NCBI GenBank assembly: GCA_913059105.1 | Contig: CAJXRL010000003.1 | Coordinates: forward strand, 1-32,084 | Source: an uncultured Flavobacteriales bacterium | GTDB lineage: Bacteria; Bacteroidota; Bacteroidia; Flavobacteriales_E; Vicingaceae | DNA: 32,084 bases | Direction of reading: 5' to 3' | In this document: positions 1 through 7,790 of the stretch, one piece after another | Numbering within the stretch: the stretch's first letter is position 1 | How the letters are laid out: every line of letters starts with the position of its first letter | Notes under the pieces: generated by a model | The model's input: the letters and a program-made list of their open reading frames with translations, nothing else | Told to the model about the DNA's origin: nothing | The model's database searches: none | Made by a program: the position numbers and the translations under genes

Positions 1-48
1 CGAGATTTCTGCCTGTCTCGTGGGCTCGGAGATGTGTATAAGAGACAG
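1..48. other. Illumina Nextera i7 adapter (artefact)
   Basis: Bases 1-6 (CGAGAT) match the end of the P7 oligo, bases 7-14 (TTCTGCCT) sit in the i7 index position, and 15-48 match the 34-nt Nextera read-2 adapter, ending in the 19-bp Tn5 mosaic end AGATGTGTATAAGAGACAG at 30-48. This is library adapter, not genome. The index matches the one I remember as N703. Biological sequence starts at 49. Confidence 0.98.
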
Positions 49-252
49 TCTAAATACAACCCTTCTTGAGTGTGTTGAATCATTCTTTGATTTAGTAATC
101 AAAGGTTCAACATAAACTCGCAAAGCTTTTGCTTTAGCAACTGTAGTGTTAATTCTTTTGTGCTGTATTAGAGAACAAGCCATGTTAGAAAGCATTGCTT
201 TTCTGTGAGATCTTGTTCTGCCTAAGTGGTTAAATTTCTTTCCGTGTCGCAT
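49..252 (-). CDS. rplQ: 50S ribosomal protein L17 (bL17), 3' end missing
   Basis: First 68 codons of L17, a large-subunit protein near the peptide exit tunnel. The start MRHGKKFNHLGRTRSHRKAM and the later VEPLITKSKNDSTHSRR stretch are diagnostic of the family. The ATG at 252-250 lies 5 nt after the rpoA stop, the normal end of the alpha operon. The frame is open until the adapter at 48, so the C-terminal part (roughly half to two thirds in Bacteroidota, where L17 often has an extra tail) is lost to the contig break. No SD is visible; the upstream bases are rpoA coding sequence. Confidence 0.95.
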
Positions 253-257
253 AATTC

Positions 258-1250
258 TTAATCCTTATCCAATTTGTACTTCGCAACGTTCATTCCGAAA
301 GTCAAGTTTTTATTTTCAACTAATTCATCTAACTCAGTTAATGACTTCTTACCGAAGTTTCTGAATTTTAATAAATCAGATTTATTAAATTGTACTAACT
401 CACCTAAAGTGTCAACATCAGCAGCTTTCAAACAATTCAAAGCTCTAACTGATAAGTCCATATCAATTAAACGAGTTTTCAATAATTGCCTCATGTGTAA
501 AGAATCTTCATCAAATTCCTCAACAGCAGATTTCACTTCCGTTTCAAGAGCAATTTTCTCATCTGAGAACAACATAAAATGTTGAATTAAGATGGTAGCA
601 GCTTCTTTCAACGCTTCTTTTGGATGAATTGAACCATCTGACTCGATATCCAAAACTAATTTCTCATAATCAGTTCTTTCTTCTACTCTATAGTTCTCAA
701 TACTATAATTTACATTCTTAATAGGAGTAAAGATAGAATCAATTGGAATAAATCCAACTACAGCATCTTCAACATCATTCTCTTCAGAAGGAACATATCC
801 TCTCCCCTTTTCAACTGTTAATTCCATTTGAATCTTAACCGAATGCTCCATGTTACAAATAACATGATCCGGATTCAAAACCTGAAACGCTGAAGTAAAT
901 TTCCCAATATCTCCAGCAGTCAATTTATCTTGACCTGAAACAGAAATATTAACTTTCTCAGTATTTGTACCTTCAATTTGTTGCTTGAAACGAACTTGCT
1001 TCAAATTCAAAATCATCGATGTTACGTCTTCAACTACACCATCTATTGTAGAGAATTCGTGATCTACATTCTCAACCTTGATACCAGTAATAGCATACCC
1101 TTCAAGCGATGAAAGCAAAATTCTTCTAATCGCATTACCAATTGTAATACCATAACCTGGTTCTAGCGGTCTGAATTCGAATTTACCATGTTGGTTATTC
1201 GATTCAATCATGATTACCTTGTCAGGCTTTTGAAAATCTAAAATTGCCAT
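258..1250 (-). CDS. rpoA: RNA polymerase alpha subunit
   Basis: Alpha subunit of RNA polymerase, 330 aa, the usual length. The N-terminal assembly domain (about 1-230) includes GNAIRRILLSSLEG near residues 38-51, part of the dimerisation and beta-contact surface. A short linker leads to the C-terminal domain (about 250-315), with the helix-hairpin-helix motif LGELVQFNKSDLLKFRNFGKKS that binds UP-element DNA and activators. It lies between rpsD (22-nt gap) and rplQ (5-nt gap), so polymerase and ribosome subunits are made from one transcript. The start has an A-rich leader (AAATAATAT) and no SD. Complete, with nothing unusual. Confidence 0.98.
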   Translation of the reverse strand: MAILDFQKPDKVIMIESNNQHGKFEFRPLEPGYGITIGNAIRRILLSSLEGYAITGIKVENVDHEFSTIDGVVEDVTSMILNLKQVRFKQQIEGTNTEKVNISVSGQDKLTAGDIGKFTSAFQVLNPDHVICNMEHSVKIQMELTVEKGRGYVPSEENDVEDAVVGFIPIDSIFTPIKNVNYSIENYRVEERTDYEKLVLDIESDGSIHPKEALKEAATILIQHFMLFSDEKIALETEVKSAVEEFDEDSLHMRQLLKTRLIDMDLSVRALNCLKAADVDTLGELVQFNKSDLLKFRNFGKKSLTELDELVENKNLTFGMNVAKYKLDKD

Positions 1251-1272
1251 ATATTATTTATTTAGAATGTTA

Positions 1273-1878
1273 TTACTTAGAGTAAAGTTCTACAATTAAC
1301 TGCTCCTTGATGTTCTCATTAATTTGAGCTCTTTCAGGTGCATTAACAAATCTACCCTTCATATCTTGAGAATTCCACTCTAACCAATCATGCTGTTCTC
1401 TTTTGTTAGCTAATGACTCGTTTAATGCTTCTAAAGATTTGGATCTTTCTCTTACTTCGATTACATCACCTTCTTTACAAGAGTAAGAAGGAATGTTCAT
1501 TACAGTTCCGTTTACCAATAAATGCTTGTGTCCAACCATTTGTCTAGCACCTCTTCTAGTTGAAGCTAAGCCTAACCTGTAAACTACATTATCAAGTCTA
1601 GATTCACAAAGTTGTAACAAGTTTACACCTGTAATACCTTTTGTTCTAGATGCCTCTTTAAATAAATTAGAAAATTGCTTTTCTAGAATTCCATAAGTAT
1701 ACTTCGCCTTTTGCTTTTCCATTAACTGGACAGCATATTCCGACTGCTTACCTCTTCTCTTATTCGGTCCGTGTTGACCAGGAGGATAATTCTTTTTTTC
1801 TAAAACTCTATCAGGTCCAAAGATTGGCTCTTTAAACTTTCTTGCAATTTTCGATTGAGGGCCTCTATATCTTGCCAT
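1273..1878 (-). CDS. rpsD: 30S ribosomal protein S4 (uS4), zinc-free form
   Basis: S4, 201 aa, nucleates small-subunit assembly by binding the 16S 5' domain. The N-terminus MARYRGPQSKIARKFKEPIF lacks the Cys cluster found in zinc-binding S4, so this is the C-minus form. The S4 RNA-binding domain is visible at about 93-155 (ESRLDNVVYRLGLASTRRGA, then HKHLLVNG). In E. coli, S4 represses its own operon translationally; I see no matching pseudoknot here and make no such claim. It sits 25 nt after rpsK and 22 nt before rpoA, the standard alpha-operon order. Confidence 0.98.
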   Translation of the reverse strand: MARYRGPQSKIARKFKEPIFGPDRVLEKKNYPPGQHGPNKRRGKQSEYAVQLMEKQKAKYTYGILEKQFSNLFKEASRTKGITGVNLLQLCESRLDNVVYRLGLASTRRGARQMVGHKHLLVNGTVMNIPSYSCKEGDVIEVRERSKSLEALNESLANKREQHDWLEWNSQDMKGRFVNAPERAQINENIKEQLIVELYSK

Positions 1879-1903
1879 TGTTCTTCTATTTTATGCTTTA
1901 CAA

Positions 1904-2290
1904 TTAAACTCTTCTTCTTTTCGGTGGACGACAACCGTTATGAGGAACAGGAGTAATATCAATAATCTCGGTAACTTCAACACCGTTGTTATGAATGGTT
2001 CTGATTGCAGATTCTCTTCCTGAACCAGGTCCTTTAACATAAACTTTAACTCGTCTTAAACCTAAATCATGAGCTTCCTTTGTACACTCTTCTGCAGCTA
2101 ATTGAGCAGCATAAGGAGTATTCTTCTTAGAACCCTTAAATCCCATTTTTCCAGCAGATGCCCAAGAAATAACTTGGCCATTCTTATTGGTTAAAGAGAT
2201 AATGATATTGTTAAACGATGCATGAATGTGAGCCTCACCAATTGATTCGACTTTTACGCTCTTTTTCTTTTTCTGTGTAGATTTTGCCAT
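1904..2290 (-). CDS. rpsK: 30S ribosomal protein S11 (uS11)
   Basis: S11, 128 aa, a platform protein of the 30S subunit that contacts mRNA near the E site and 16S helices 23 and 24. The Lys-rich N-terminus is followed by the core HIHASFNNIIISLTN and ends in PHNGCRPPKRRRV, the highly conserved C-terminus; the Asn-Gly there is the site known in E. coli to form isoaspartate. Placed between rpsM (23-nt gap) and rpsD (25-nt gap). No SD; the upstream sequence is AACGTTTTACAAG. Confidence 0.98.
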   Translation of the reverse strand: MAKSTQKKKKSVKVESIGEAHIHASFNNIIISLTNKNGQVISWASAGKMGFKGSKKNTPYAAQLAAEECTKEAHDLGLRRVKVYVKGPGSGRESAIRTIHNNGVEVTEIIDITPVPHNGCRPPKRRRV

Positions 2291-2313
2291 CTTGTAAAAC
2301 GTTATTCGCTTAT

Positions 2314-2691
2314 TTATTTAGTAGCCTTCTTCTTGTTAGCAACTGTTTTCTTTTTACCTTTTCTCGTTCGAGCATTATTTTTTGTTTTCTGTCCTCTTAA
2401 TGGTAGACCTGATCTATGTCTAACACCTCTGTAACATCCAATATCCATCAATCGCTTAATGTTTAATTGAACTTCAGATCTTAAAGAACCTTCAACAGTA
2501 AACTCATCAGTAATGAGCTCTCTAATTTTTCCTAAATCATCGTCATCCCAGTCTTGAACTTTCTTGTCAACACTAACACTTGCTTTGTCGAGAATCGATT
2601 GAGCTGAGCTCCTTCCAATTCCATAGATATAGGTTAAACCTATTACTCCTCGCTTGTTTTTTGGTAAATCAATACCTGCTATTCTAGCCAT
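2314..2691 (-). CDS. rpsM: 30S ribosomal protein S13 (uS13)
   Basis: S13, 125 aa, sits in the 30S head and contacts the P-site tRNA and protein L5. It begins MARIAGIDLPKNKRGVIGLT, which is the canonical start. The frame stays open upstream to 2790, but those 33 codons overlap rpmJ and do not resemble S13, so ATG 2691-2689 is chosen. The C-terminus (SGLPLRGQKTKNNARTRKGK and a Lys-rich tail) is the tRNA-contacting extension. It starts 13 nt after the rpmJ stop and ends 23 nt before rpsK. Confidence 0.97.
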   Translation of the reverse strand: MARIAGIDLPKNKRGVIGLTYIYGIGRSSAQSILDKASVSVDKKVQDWDDDDLGKIRELITDEFTVEGSLRSEVQLNIKRLMDIGCYRGVRHRSGLPLRGQKTKNNARTRKGKKKTVANKKKATK

Positions 2692-2704
2692 AAATAATGT
2701 TTTT

Positions 2705-2821
2705 TTATCCTTGTCTTTGCTTGAACTTTGGATTCTTTTTGTTAATAACATATAATCGTCCTTTTCTTCGAACGATTTTGCAATCAGCACTTCTTTTCTT
2801 AATTGATGCTCTTATCTTCAT
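2705..2821 (-). CDS. rpmJ: 50S ribosomal protein L36 (bL36), zinc-free form
   Basis: A 38-aa gene read directly from the minus strand. The protein starts MKIRASIKKRSADCKIVRRK and ends KKNPKFKQRQG, which is L36. Zinc-binding L36 has three Cys and one His; here only one Cys (residue 14) remains, and the later positions are Asn, Lys and Phe, so this is the C-minus type. It follows infA after 50 nt, the longest gap in the whole ribosomal run, and precedes rpsM by 13 nt. infA-rpmJ-rpsM is the usual bacterial order. No SD is present (AAATCAAGACAG before ATG). Confidence 0.95.
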   Translation of the reverse strand: MKIRASIKKRSADCKIVRRKGRLYVINKKNPKFKQRQG

Positions 2822-2871
2822 CTGTCTTGATTTATTTTACACTAATAAAACTGAAGTTTACTATTCAAATT

Positions 2872-3090
2872 CTATTTGTATCTATAAGTGATTCTTCCTT
2901 TTGTTAAGTCATATGGCGACATTTCAACCTTTACTTTATCTCCTGGCAATAGTTTAATATAATACATTCTCATTTTACCTGAAATATGTGCTGTTATAAT
3001 GTGCCCGTTTTCTAGTTCCACTCGAAACATAGCATTTGATAATGCCTCTGTTACTGTACCATCTTGCTCTATTGACGCTTGTTTTGCCAT
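2872..3090 (-). CDS. infA: Translation initiation factor IF-1
   Basis: IF-1, 72 aa, a single OB-fold (S1-like) domain that covers the 30S A site during initiation. Diagnostic stretches are GTVTEALSNAMFRVELENGH, HISGKMR and LLPGDKVKVEMSPYDLTKGR, ending ITYRYK. Length and ends match the family exactly. It starts 6 nt after the map stop and is followed by rpmJ after 50 nt. Encoded inside the ribosomal transcript, so the factor is produced along with its target subunit. Confidence 0.98.
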   Translation of the reverse strand: MAKQASIEQDGTVTEALSNAMFRVELENGHIITAHISGKMRMYYIKLLPGDKVKVEMSPYDLTKGRITYRYK

Positions 3091-3096
3091 TTACTC

Positions 3097-3876
3097 TTAC
3101 TTATTCTTTTTTCTTAATACTTCTTCAATCAACTCATGTGTTGACAGCACTTCTGCCATCCCTTTCCTCACCACTACATCGTGTTCAAAATGTGCAGAAG
3201 GCATACCATCTTTTGTTACGATAGCCCATCCATCATCATCTTGCCTTACATGTCTCTTGCCCATATTAATCATTGGCTCTATAGCTATAACTAATCCTTC
3301 TTTCAATTTGGCTCCTTGACCTCTCTTTCCGTAGTTTGGCACTTGCGGATCTTCATGTAACTTCTTACCCAATCCGTGACCAACCAACTCCCTTACCACT
3401 CCATATCCTTTACTCTCTGCAACACTCTGCACAGCATATCCAATATCTCCAACTCTATTTCCTGCTGTGGCGGCAGCGATGCCAGCTTGCAAACACTCTT
3501 TAGTAGTATCTAACAAACGTTTTATCTCTTTAGAAACTTCTCCCACTTCAAATGTATATGCTACATCCCCGTAAAATTCATTCATCAATACACCACAATC
3601 AACAGAAACAATATCTCCGTTTTTTAAAGGATCTTTTGTAGGTATACCATGCACCACCTGTGCGTTTATCGAAATACATAACGTATTTGGAAAATCGTAC
3701 ATTCCTTTAAAACCAGGTAAACCTCCGTTGTCCCTAATAAACTGCTCTGCAATTGCATCTAACTTTACAGTATCAACACCAGGCTCTATTAATTTAGCAA
3801 CTTCGGCTAAAGTTTTTCCAACAAGTAAAGAACTCTCTCTTATTAATTCAATCTCCTCTTCAGTCTTCAAATACAT
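3097..3876 (-). CDS. map: Methionine aminopeptidase, type I
   Basis: Removes the N-terminal Met from nascent proteins; 259 aa, pita-bread fold. The five metal ligands expected for the family are visible: D93 (SVDCG), D104 (YGDVAY), H167 (GHGLG), E200 (AIEPM) and E231 (FEHD), plus the active-site histidines H76 (VVHGIP) and H174. There is no N-terminal extension or zinc finger, so it is a short type Ia-like enzyme. It lies between secY (9-nt gap) and infA (6-nt gap). In many Firmicutes adk precedes map here; it is absent in this contig. Confidence 0.97.
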   Translation of the reverse strand: MYLKTEEEIELIRESSLLVGKTLAEVAKLIEPGVDTVKLDAIAEQFIRDNGGLPGFKGMYDFPNTLCISINAQVVHGIPTKDPLKNGDIVSVDCGVLMNEFYGDVAYTFEVGEVSKEIKRLLDTTKECLQAGIAAATAGNRVGDIGYAVQSVAESKGYGVVRELVGHGLGKKLHEDPQVPNYGKRGQGAKLKEGLVIAIEPMINMGKRHVRQDDDGWAIVTKDGMPSAHFEHDVVVRKGMAEVLSTHELIEEVLRKKNK

Positions 3877-3885
3877 AACTAGACT

Positions 3886-5226
3886 TTATCCCGCCATGTT
3901 AATACTTGAACGACCTTTAATCCTTCCCGACTTCATCAAACCATCATAATGTCTCATTAACAAATGACTTTCAATTTGCTGAAGCGTATCCAATACAACA
4001 CCTACCATAATCAATAATGAAGTTCCTCCAAAAAACTGAGAGAACTGTCCATTTACGCCTGCTTTTGCAGCAAATGCTGGCAAAATAGCAACAATGGCTA
4101 AAAATATTGACCCGGGTAATGTAATTCTAGATAAAATCGTGTCCAAAAATTCGGCAGTTCTTTTTCCTGGCTTCACACCTGGAACAAAACCGCCATTTTT
4201 CTTCATATCATCTGCCATTTGATTAGGATTCACAGTTACTGCCGTATAGAAGTATGTGAAAGCAATAATCATTATTGCAAATATCAAGTTGTACCAAAAT
4301 CCGGTAAAATCACTCAAAGCTTGAGTAACCCCTGACAAAGAATCAGTATCTGCGAAACCAACTAATGTAATTGGAATAAACATAATCGCTTGTGCAAAAA
4401 TAATTGGCATTACACCCGCTGCATTTACTTTTAATGGAATATATTGTCTAACACCACCATATTGTTTATTACCAACAACTCTTTTAGCAAATTGTACTGG
4501 GACTCTCCTAGTACCTTGAACTAACAATATTGTAGCTATAATTACAAGCAGCAATATGACTAACTCAACCAACAGAATAACTAGTCCACCACCATTTATT
4601 CTTGATGCAAATTCAGCAACAAAAGCAAAAGGTAGGTTTGCGATAATTCCAATCATAATGATTAAGGAAATACCATTCCCTAACCCTTTCTCAGTAATTC
4701 TTTCACCCAACCACATAACGAACATCGTTCCTGTAATCAAAATGATTACAGTAGATACCCACCAAAATGCATCGTCAGGTCTAACCATAGCACCAGCTTG
4801 TGTAAAAGCAGGAACTTGAGATGCAATGTAAGGACCAGCTTGGAAACCTACAATTGCAATAGTTAACATTCGAGTAATCTGATTGATTCTTCTTCTTCCA
4901 CTTTCCCCTTCTTTTTGAAGTTTTTGGAAATATGGAATTGCAATACCTAACAATTGAACAACAATTGAAGCGGATATATATGGCATAATACCAAGAGCGA
5001 AAATAGAAGCTCTAGAAAATGCACCACCTGCAAATAAATTCAACAAGTCTGCAATACCTCCACCATTGTTTGCATTCGCAACTTCAAGAGCTGCTGAATC
5101 AACACCAGGTAATACTATAAATGAACCTAAACGATAAATAAGAAGCAATCCAAGAGTATTAATAATTCTAACTCTTAGATCTTCAATCGTCCAAATATTC
5201 TTTAATGTTTCTAAAAAACGTTTCAT
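3886..5226 (-). CDS. secY: Preprotein translocase subunit SecY
   Basis: Pore subunit of the Sec translocon in the inner membrane, 446 aa with ten expected transmembrane helices. Visible family features: the N-terminal IRLGSFIVLPGVD-like segment after an amphipathic start (LGLLLIYRLGSFIVLPGVD), the plug and TM2 region (LNLFAGGAFSRASIFALGIMPYISASI), TM5 (GNGISLIIMIGI) and the cytosolic loop FVPGVKPGKRTAEFLDTILSRIT that contacts the ribosome and SecA. It begins 3 nt after rplO. The C-terminus is GRIKGRSSINMAG. Complete, with nothing unusual. Confidence 0.98.
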   Translation of the reverse strand: MKRFLETLKNIWTIEDLRVRIINTLGLLLIYRLGSFIVLPGVDSAALEVANANNGGGIADLLNLFAGGAFSRASIFALGIMPYISASIVVQLLGIAIPYFQKLQKEGESGRRRINQITRMLTIAIVGFQAGPYIASQVPAFTQAGAMVRPDDAFWWVSTVIILITGTMFVMWLGERITEKGLGNGISLIIMIGIIANLPFAFVAEFASRINGGGLVILLVELVILLLVIIATILLVQGTRRVPVQFAKRVVGNKQYGGVRQYIPLKVNAAGVMPIIFAQAIMFIPITLVGFADTDSLSGVTQALSDFTGFWYNLIFAIMIIAFTYFYTAVTVNPNQMADDMKKNGGFVPGVKPGKRTAEFLDTILSRITLPGSIFLAIVAILPAFAAKAGVNGQFSQFFGGTSLLIMVGVVLDTLQQIESHLLMRHYDGLMKSGRIKGRSSINMAG

Positions 5227-5229
5227 ATC

Positions 5230-5682
5230 TTATGATATAGTTTCAATAGAACCACCCTTTGACTCAATCGCTTCTTTAGCAGTTTTTGAAAAAGCATGTG
5301 CTTTAACAGTAACTTTTGCGTCAACAGTACCTCTACCTAAAATCTTCACTAATGTATTTCTGCTAGCCAAACCATTTTCAATTAAAACATCAATATCGAT
5401 AGTTTCAATGTTCTTCGAAGAAGCTAGTGCTTGAATAGTATCTAAATTGATACCTTTAAAGTCTTTTCTATTTATGTTGGTAAAACCAAACTTAGGAACC
5501 CGTCTTTGCAATGGCATTTGGCCACCTTCAAATCCAATTTTCTTAGAATAACCAGATCTAGATTTAGCCCCATTGTGACCTCTTGCAGAAGTACCACCTC
5601 TACCAGAACCTTGTCCTCTACCTAATCTCTTACCTTTACTTTTTACTGAACCTTCTGCAGGTGTCAAATTACTTAAATCCAT
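5230..5682 (-). CDS. rplO: 50S ribosomal protein L15 (uL15)
   Basis: L15, 150 aa, a late-assembly 50S protein with a long extended N-terminal arm. The Gly/Arg-rich arm GKRLGRGQGSGRGGTSARGH and the following GFEGGQMPLQRRVPKFGF are diagnostic; the C-terminal globular domain spans about 70-150. It starts 20 nt after rpmD and ends 3 nt before secY, the standard spc order. Confidence 0.97.
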   Translation of the reverse strand: MDLSNLTPAEGSVKSKGKRLGRGQGSGRGGTSARGHNGAKSRSGYSKKIGFEGGQMPLQRRVPKFGFTNINRKDFKGINLDTIQALASSKNIETIDIDVLIENGLASRNTLVKILGRGTVDAKVTVKAHAFSKTAKEAIESKGGSIETIS

Positions 5683-5702
5683 GATATAATCTATTAAGCT
5701 AA

Positions 5703-5882
5703 TTATACTTTTTCTACCGAAACAAGGTGCTTCACCTTATTTATCATTCCCAAAACCTGTGGAGTATCTTCATGCTCAACTGTTTTTTGGTTTCTCGTCA
5801 AACCTAAAGCATCTAACGTTAGTTTTTGCTTTTGAGGTCTGTTTATTCTACTCCTTACTTGGGTCACTTTAATCTTTGACAT
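5703..5882 (-). CDS. rpmD: 50S ribosomal protein L30 (uL30)
   Basis: A 59-aa gene read directly from the minus strand. It starts MSKIKVTQVRSRINRPQKQK, continues LTLDALGLTRNQKTVEHEDT and ends VKHLVSVEKV. The pattern of an initial beta strand, LxxLGLxR helix and PxxxGMIxxVxHLV helix is L30. It starts 11 nt after rpsE and ends 20 nt before rplO, exactly where L30 is expected. L30 is absent from some bacterial lineages; here it is present and intact. Confidence 0.96.
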   Translation of the reverse strand: MSKIKVTQVRSRINRPQKQKLTLDALGLTRNQKTVEHEDTPQVLGMINKVKHLVSVEKV

Positions 5883-5893
5883 TTCTTTCGATT

Positions 5894-6412
5894 TTAACCG
5901 TTAAATACAACATCAAGTTCTACACCTCTGTGTTTTGCAACAGTATATGCATCTCTCATTTCTTGTAAAGCTTTAATTGTCGCTTTAACAACGTTATGAG
6001 GATTTGATGATCCTTTAGATTTTGCTAATACATCATGAACACCAACGCTCTCAAGTACAGCTCGCATTGCTCCACCAGCAATTACTCCAGTACCATGTGA
6101 TGCAGGCTTAATAAAAACTTGAGCTCCGCCATACTTAGCTTCTTGTTGGTGAGGTACAGTACCATTCACAACAGGAACCTTAATAAGGTTTTTCTTAGCA
6201 TCGTCAATTCCTTTCGAAATCGCTTCTGTTACTTCATTAGCTTTTCCAAGTCCGTATCCTACTATACCATTTTCATTTCCAACAACTACAATTGCAGAAA
6301 AACTAAAATGTCTACCACCCTTTGTTACCTTCGTTACTCTTTGAATTCCAACTAACTTATCTTTTAGTTCGATTTCGCTAGACTTAACTCTTTTTGTGTT
6401 TGCGTTAGCCAT
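5894..6412 (-). CDS. rpsE: 30S ribosomal protein S5 (uS5)
   Basis: S5, 172 aa, lies at the mRNA entry channel and affects decoding fidelity. The double-stranded RNA-binding fold is seen at about 15-80 (LVGIQRVTKVTKGGRHFSFSA and VGYGLGKANEV), followed by the C-terminal S5 fold (GTGVIAGGAMRAVLESVGV, then SSNPHNVVKATIKAL). The loop VTKGGRHFSF is where spectinomycin-resistance changes occur in other bacteria; nothing abnormal is seen. It is 23 nt after rplR and 11 nt before rpmD. Confidence 0.98.
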   Translation of the reverse strand: MANANTKRVKSSEIELKDKLVGIQRVTKVTKGGRHFSFSAIVVVGNENGIVGYGLGKANEVTEAISKGIDDAKKNLIKVPVVNGTVPHQQEAKYGGAQVFIKPASHGTGVIAGGAMRAVLESVGVHDVLAKSKGSSNPHNVVKATIKALQEMRDAYTVAKHRGVELDVVFNG

Positions 6413-6435
6413 ATCTTTATAATTTCTTCTCTTTA

Positions 6436-6792
6436 TTAAAAGTTCAATCCGCCTTCTCTAGCACCATCAGCAATAGCCTTAACTCTGCCATGATATAGAT
6501 AACCATTTCTATCAAAACTTACTGAATCAATTCCTGCTTTTGTAGCTTTATCAGCAATTAACTTACCTACTAGACCAGCCTTTTCCAATTTAGTCCCTTT
6601 TTCAGAAGCAACCGCTTTTTCTGTAGACGATGCAGAAAGAATTGTATTACCAGAATTGTCATCAATCAACTGAGCATAAATTTCTTTATTACTCCTGAAA
6701 ACAGACATTCTAGGCCGAACAGCAGTACCAGTAACTACTTTCCTAATTCTTCTCTTTATTCTTAGTCTTCTATTTGACTTCGTTAGTGCCAT
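6436..6792 (-). CDS. rplR: 50S ribosomal protein L18 (uL18)
   Basis: L18, 118 aa, binds 5S rRNA in the central protuberance together with L5. The Arg-rich N-terminus RRLRIKRRIRKVVTGTAVRP and the core RMSVFRSNKEIYAQLIDD are diagnostic, as is the end FDRNGYLYHGRVKAIADGAREGGLNF. Nine nt after rplF and 23 nt before rpsE. The length is normal for bacteria. Confidence 0.97.
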   Translation of the reverse strand: MALTKSNRRLRIKRRIRKVVTGTAVRPRMSVFRSNKEIYAQLIDDNSGNTILSASSTEKAVASEKGTKLEKAGLVGKLIADKATKAGIDSVSFDRNGYLYHGRVKAIADGAREGGLNF

Positions 6793-6801
6793 AACTATAT
6801 A

Positions 6802-7356
6802 TTATTTAGCAGCAGATTTACCTGCTTTTCTTCTAATGTATTCTCCAACAAATCGAATTCCCTTACCTTTATATGGCTCTGGTTTTCTCATTGACTTAAT
6901 TTTTGCTGCAACTTGACCTATCAATTGTTTGTCAAATGACTCTAAAGTAATTATCGGATTCTTACCTCTTTCAGAAGCAGTTGAAACTTTAACTTCAGGA
7001 GCAATTTCCAATACAATAGGGTGTGAAAATCCTAAACTTAACTCCAAGATCTGACCCTTATTCGAAGCTCTGTATCCAACACCTACTAATTCTAAATCCT
7101 TTTTGTAGCCATTATTTACTCCTTCGATCATATTGAAAATTAAAGAACGGTATAAACCGTGCTTCGCTTTATGATCTTTTTGCTCAGAATGTCTTTCTAA
7201 TACAATTGAATTTTCTTCCTTCTTTACAGTAATATTAGAATCTACATTCTGGTGCAACTCCCCTTTTGGGCCTTTTACACTCACAACATTCTTGTCAGAG
7301 ATTGTGATCTCTATACCTGCAGGAACTTCAATTGGTGCTAAACCGATTCGTGACAT
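6802..7356 (-). CDS. rplF: 50S ribosomal protein L6 (uL6)
   Basis: L6, 184 aa, two tandem L6 domains (about 1-80 and 85-170) near the GTPase-associated centre and the sarcin-ricin loop. Starts MSRIGLAPIEVPAGIEI and carries the family signature KPEPYKGKGIRFVGEYIRRKAGK at its C-terminus. It is 19 nt after rpsH and 9 nt before rplR. Confidence 0.98.
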   Translation of the reverse strand: MSRIGLAPIEVPAGIEITISDKNVVSVKGPKGELHQNVDSNITVKKEENSIVLERHSEQKDHKAKHGLYRSLIFNMIEGVNNGYKKDLELVGVGYRASNKGQILELSLGFSHPIVLEIAPEVKVSTASERGKNPIITLESFDKQLIGQVAAKIKSMRKPEPYKGKGIRFVGEYIRRKAGKSAAK

Positions 7357-7375
7357 GTTATTATAATCTTATATT

Positions 7376-7774
7376 TTAATATATGTAGCAAAGTACTTCA
7401 CCACCTACTTTTTCTTTTCTCGCTTCTTTATCAGTTATAACACCTTTTGAAGTAGAAATAATTGCGATACCTAAACCATTGATTACTCTAGGTAAATTAC
7501 CTGCTGGAGCATATTTTCTCAATCCTGGCTTACTTACTCTGGTAAGGCTCTTTATAGCCGGAACCTTAGATACAGGATGATATTTTAATGCAATCTTGAT
7601 AACACCTTGAGGGTTTTCACCATCTACAAACTTATAATTCAATATATAGCCTTTCTCAAAAAGAATTTTTGTCATTTCTTTTTTAAGGTTTGAAGCTGGA
7701 ATATCTACTATTCTATGTTTCGCACTTGATGCGTTTCTTATTCTTGTCAGAAAATCTGAAATTGGATCTGTCAT
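7376..7774 (-). CDS. rpsH: 30S ribosomal protein S8 (uS8)
   Basis: S8, 132 aa, binds the central domain of 16S rRNA and is the translational repressor of the spc operon in E. coli. The start MTDPISDFLTRIRNASSAKH and the C-terminal GLGIAIISTSKGVITDKEARKEKVGGEVLCYIY, which holds the RNA-binding loop, are diagnostic. It is 16 nt after rpsN and 19 nt before rplF. The upstream sequence ATAAGGAATTATG has an AGGA only 4 nt from the ATG, too close for a normal SD. Confidence 0.98.
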   Translation of the reverse strand: MTDPISDFLTRIRNASSAKHRIVDIPASNLKKEMTKILFEKGYILNYKFVDGENPQGVIKIALKYHPVSKVPAIKSLTRVSKPGLRKYAPAGNLPRVINGLGIAIISTSKGVITDKEARKEKVGGEVLCYIY

Positions 7775-7790
7775 AATTCCTTATATTAAT

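Noticed and set aside
30..48. Tn5-like mosaic end suggesting a transposon
   Set aside because: It is joined to P7, index and read-2 primer sequence, so it is library adapter.
2692..2790. 33-codon upstream extension of rpsM
   Set aside because: It overlaps rpmJ in another frame and does not resemble S13; MARIAGIDL is the canonical start.
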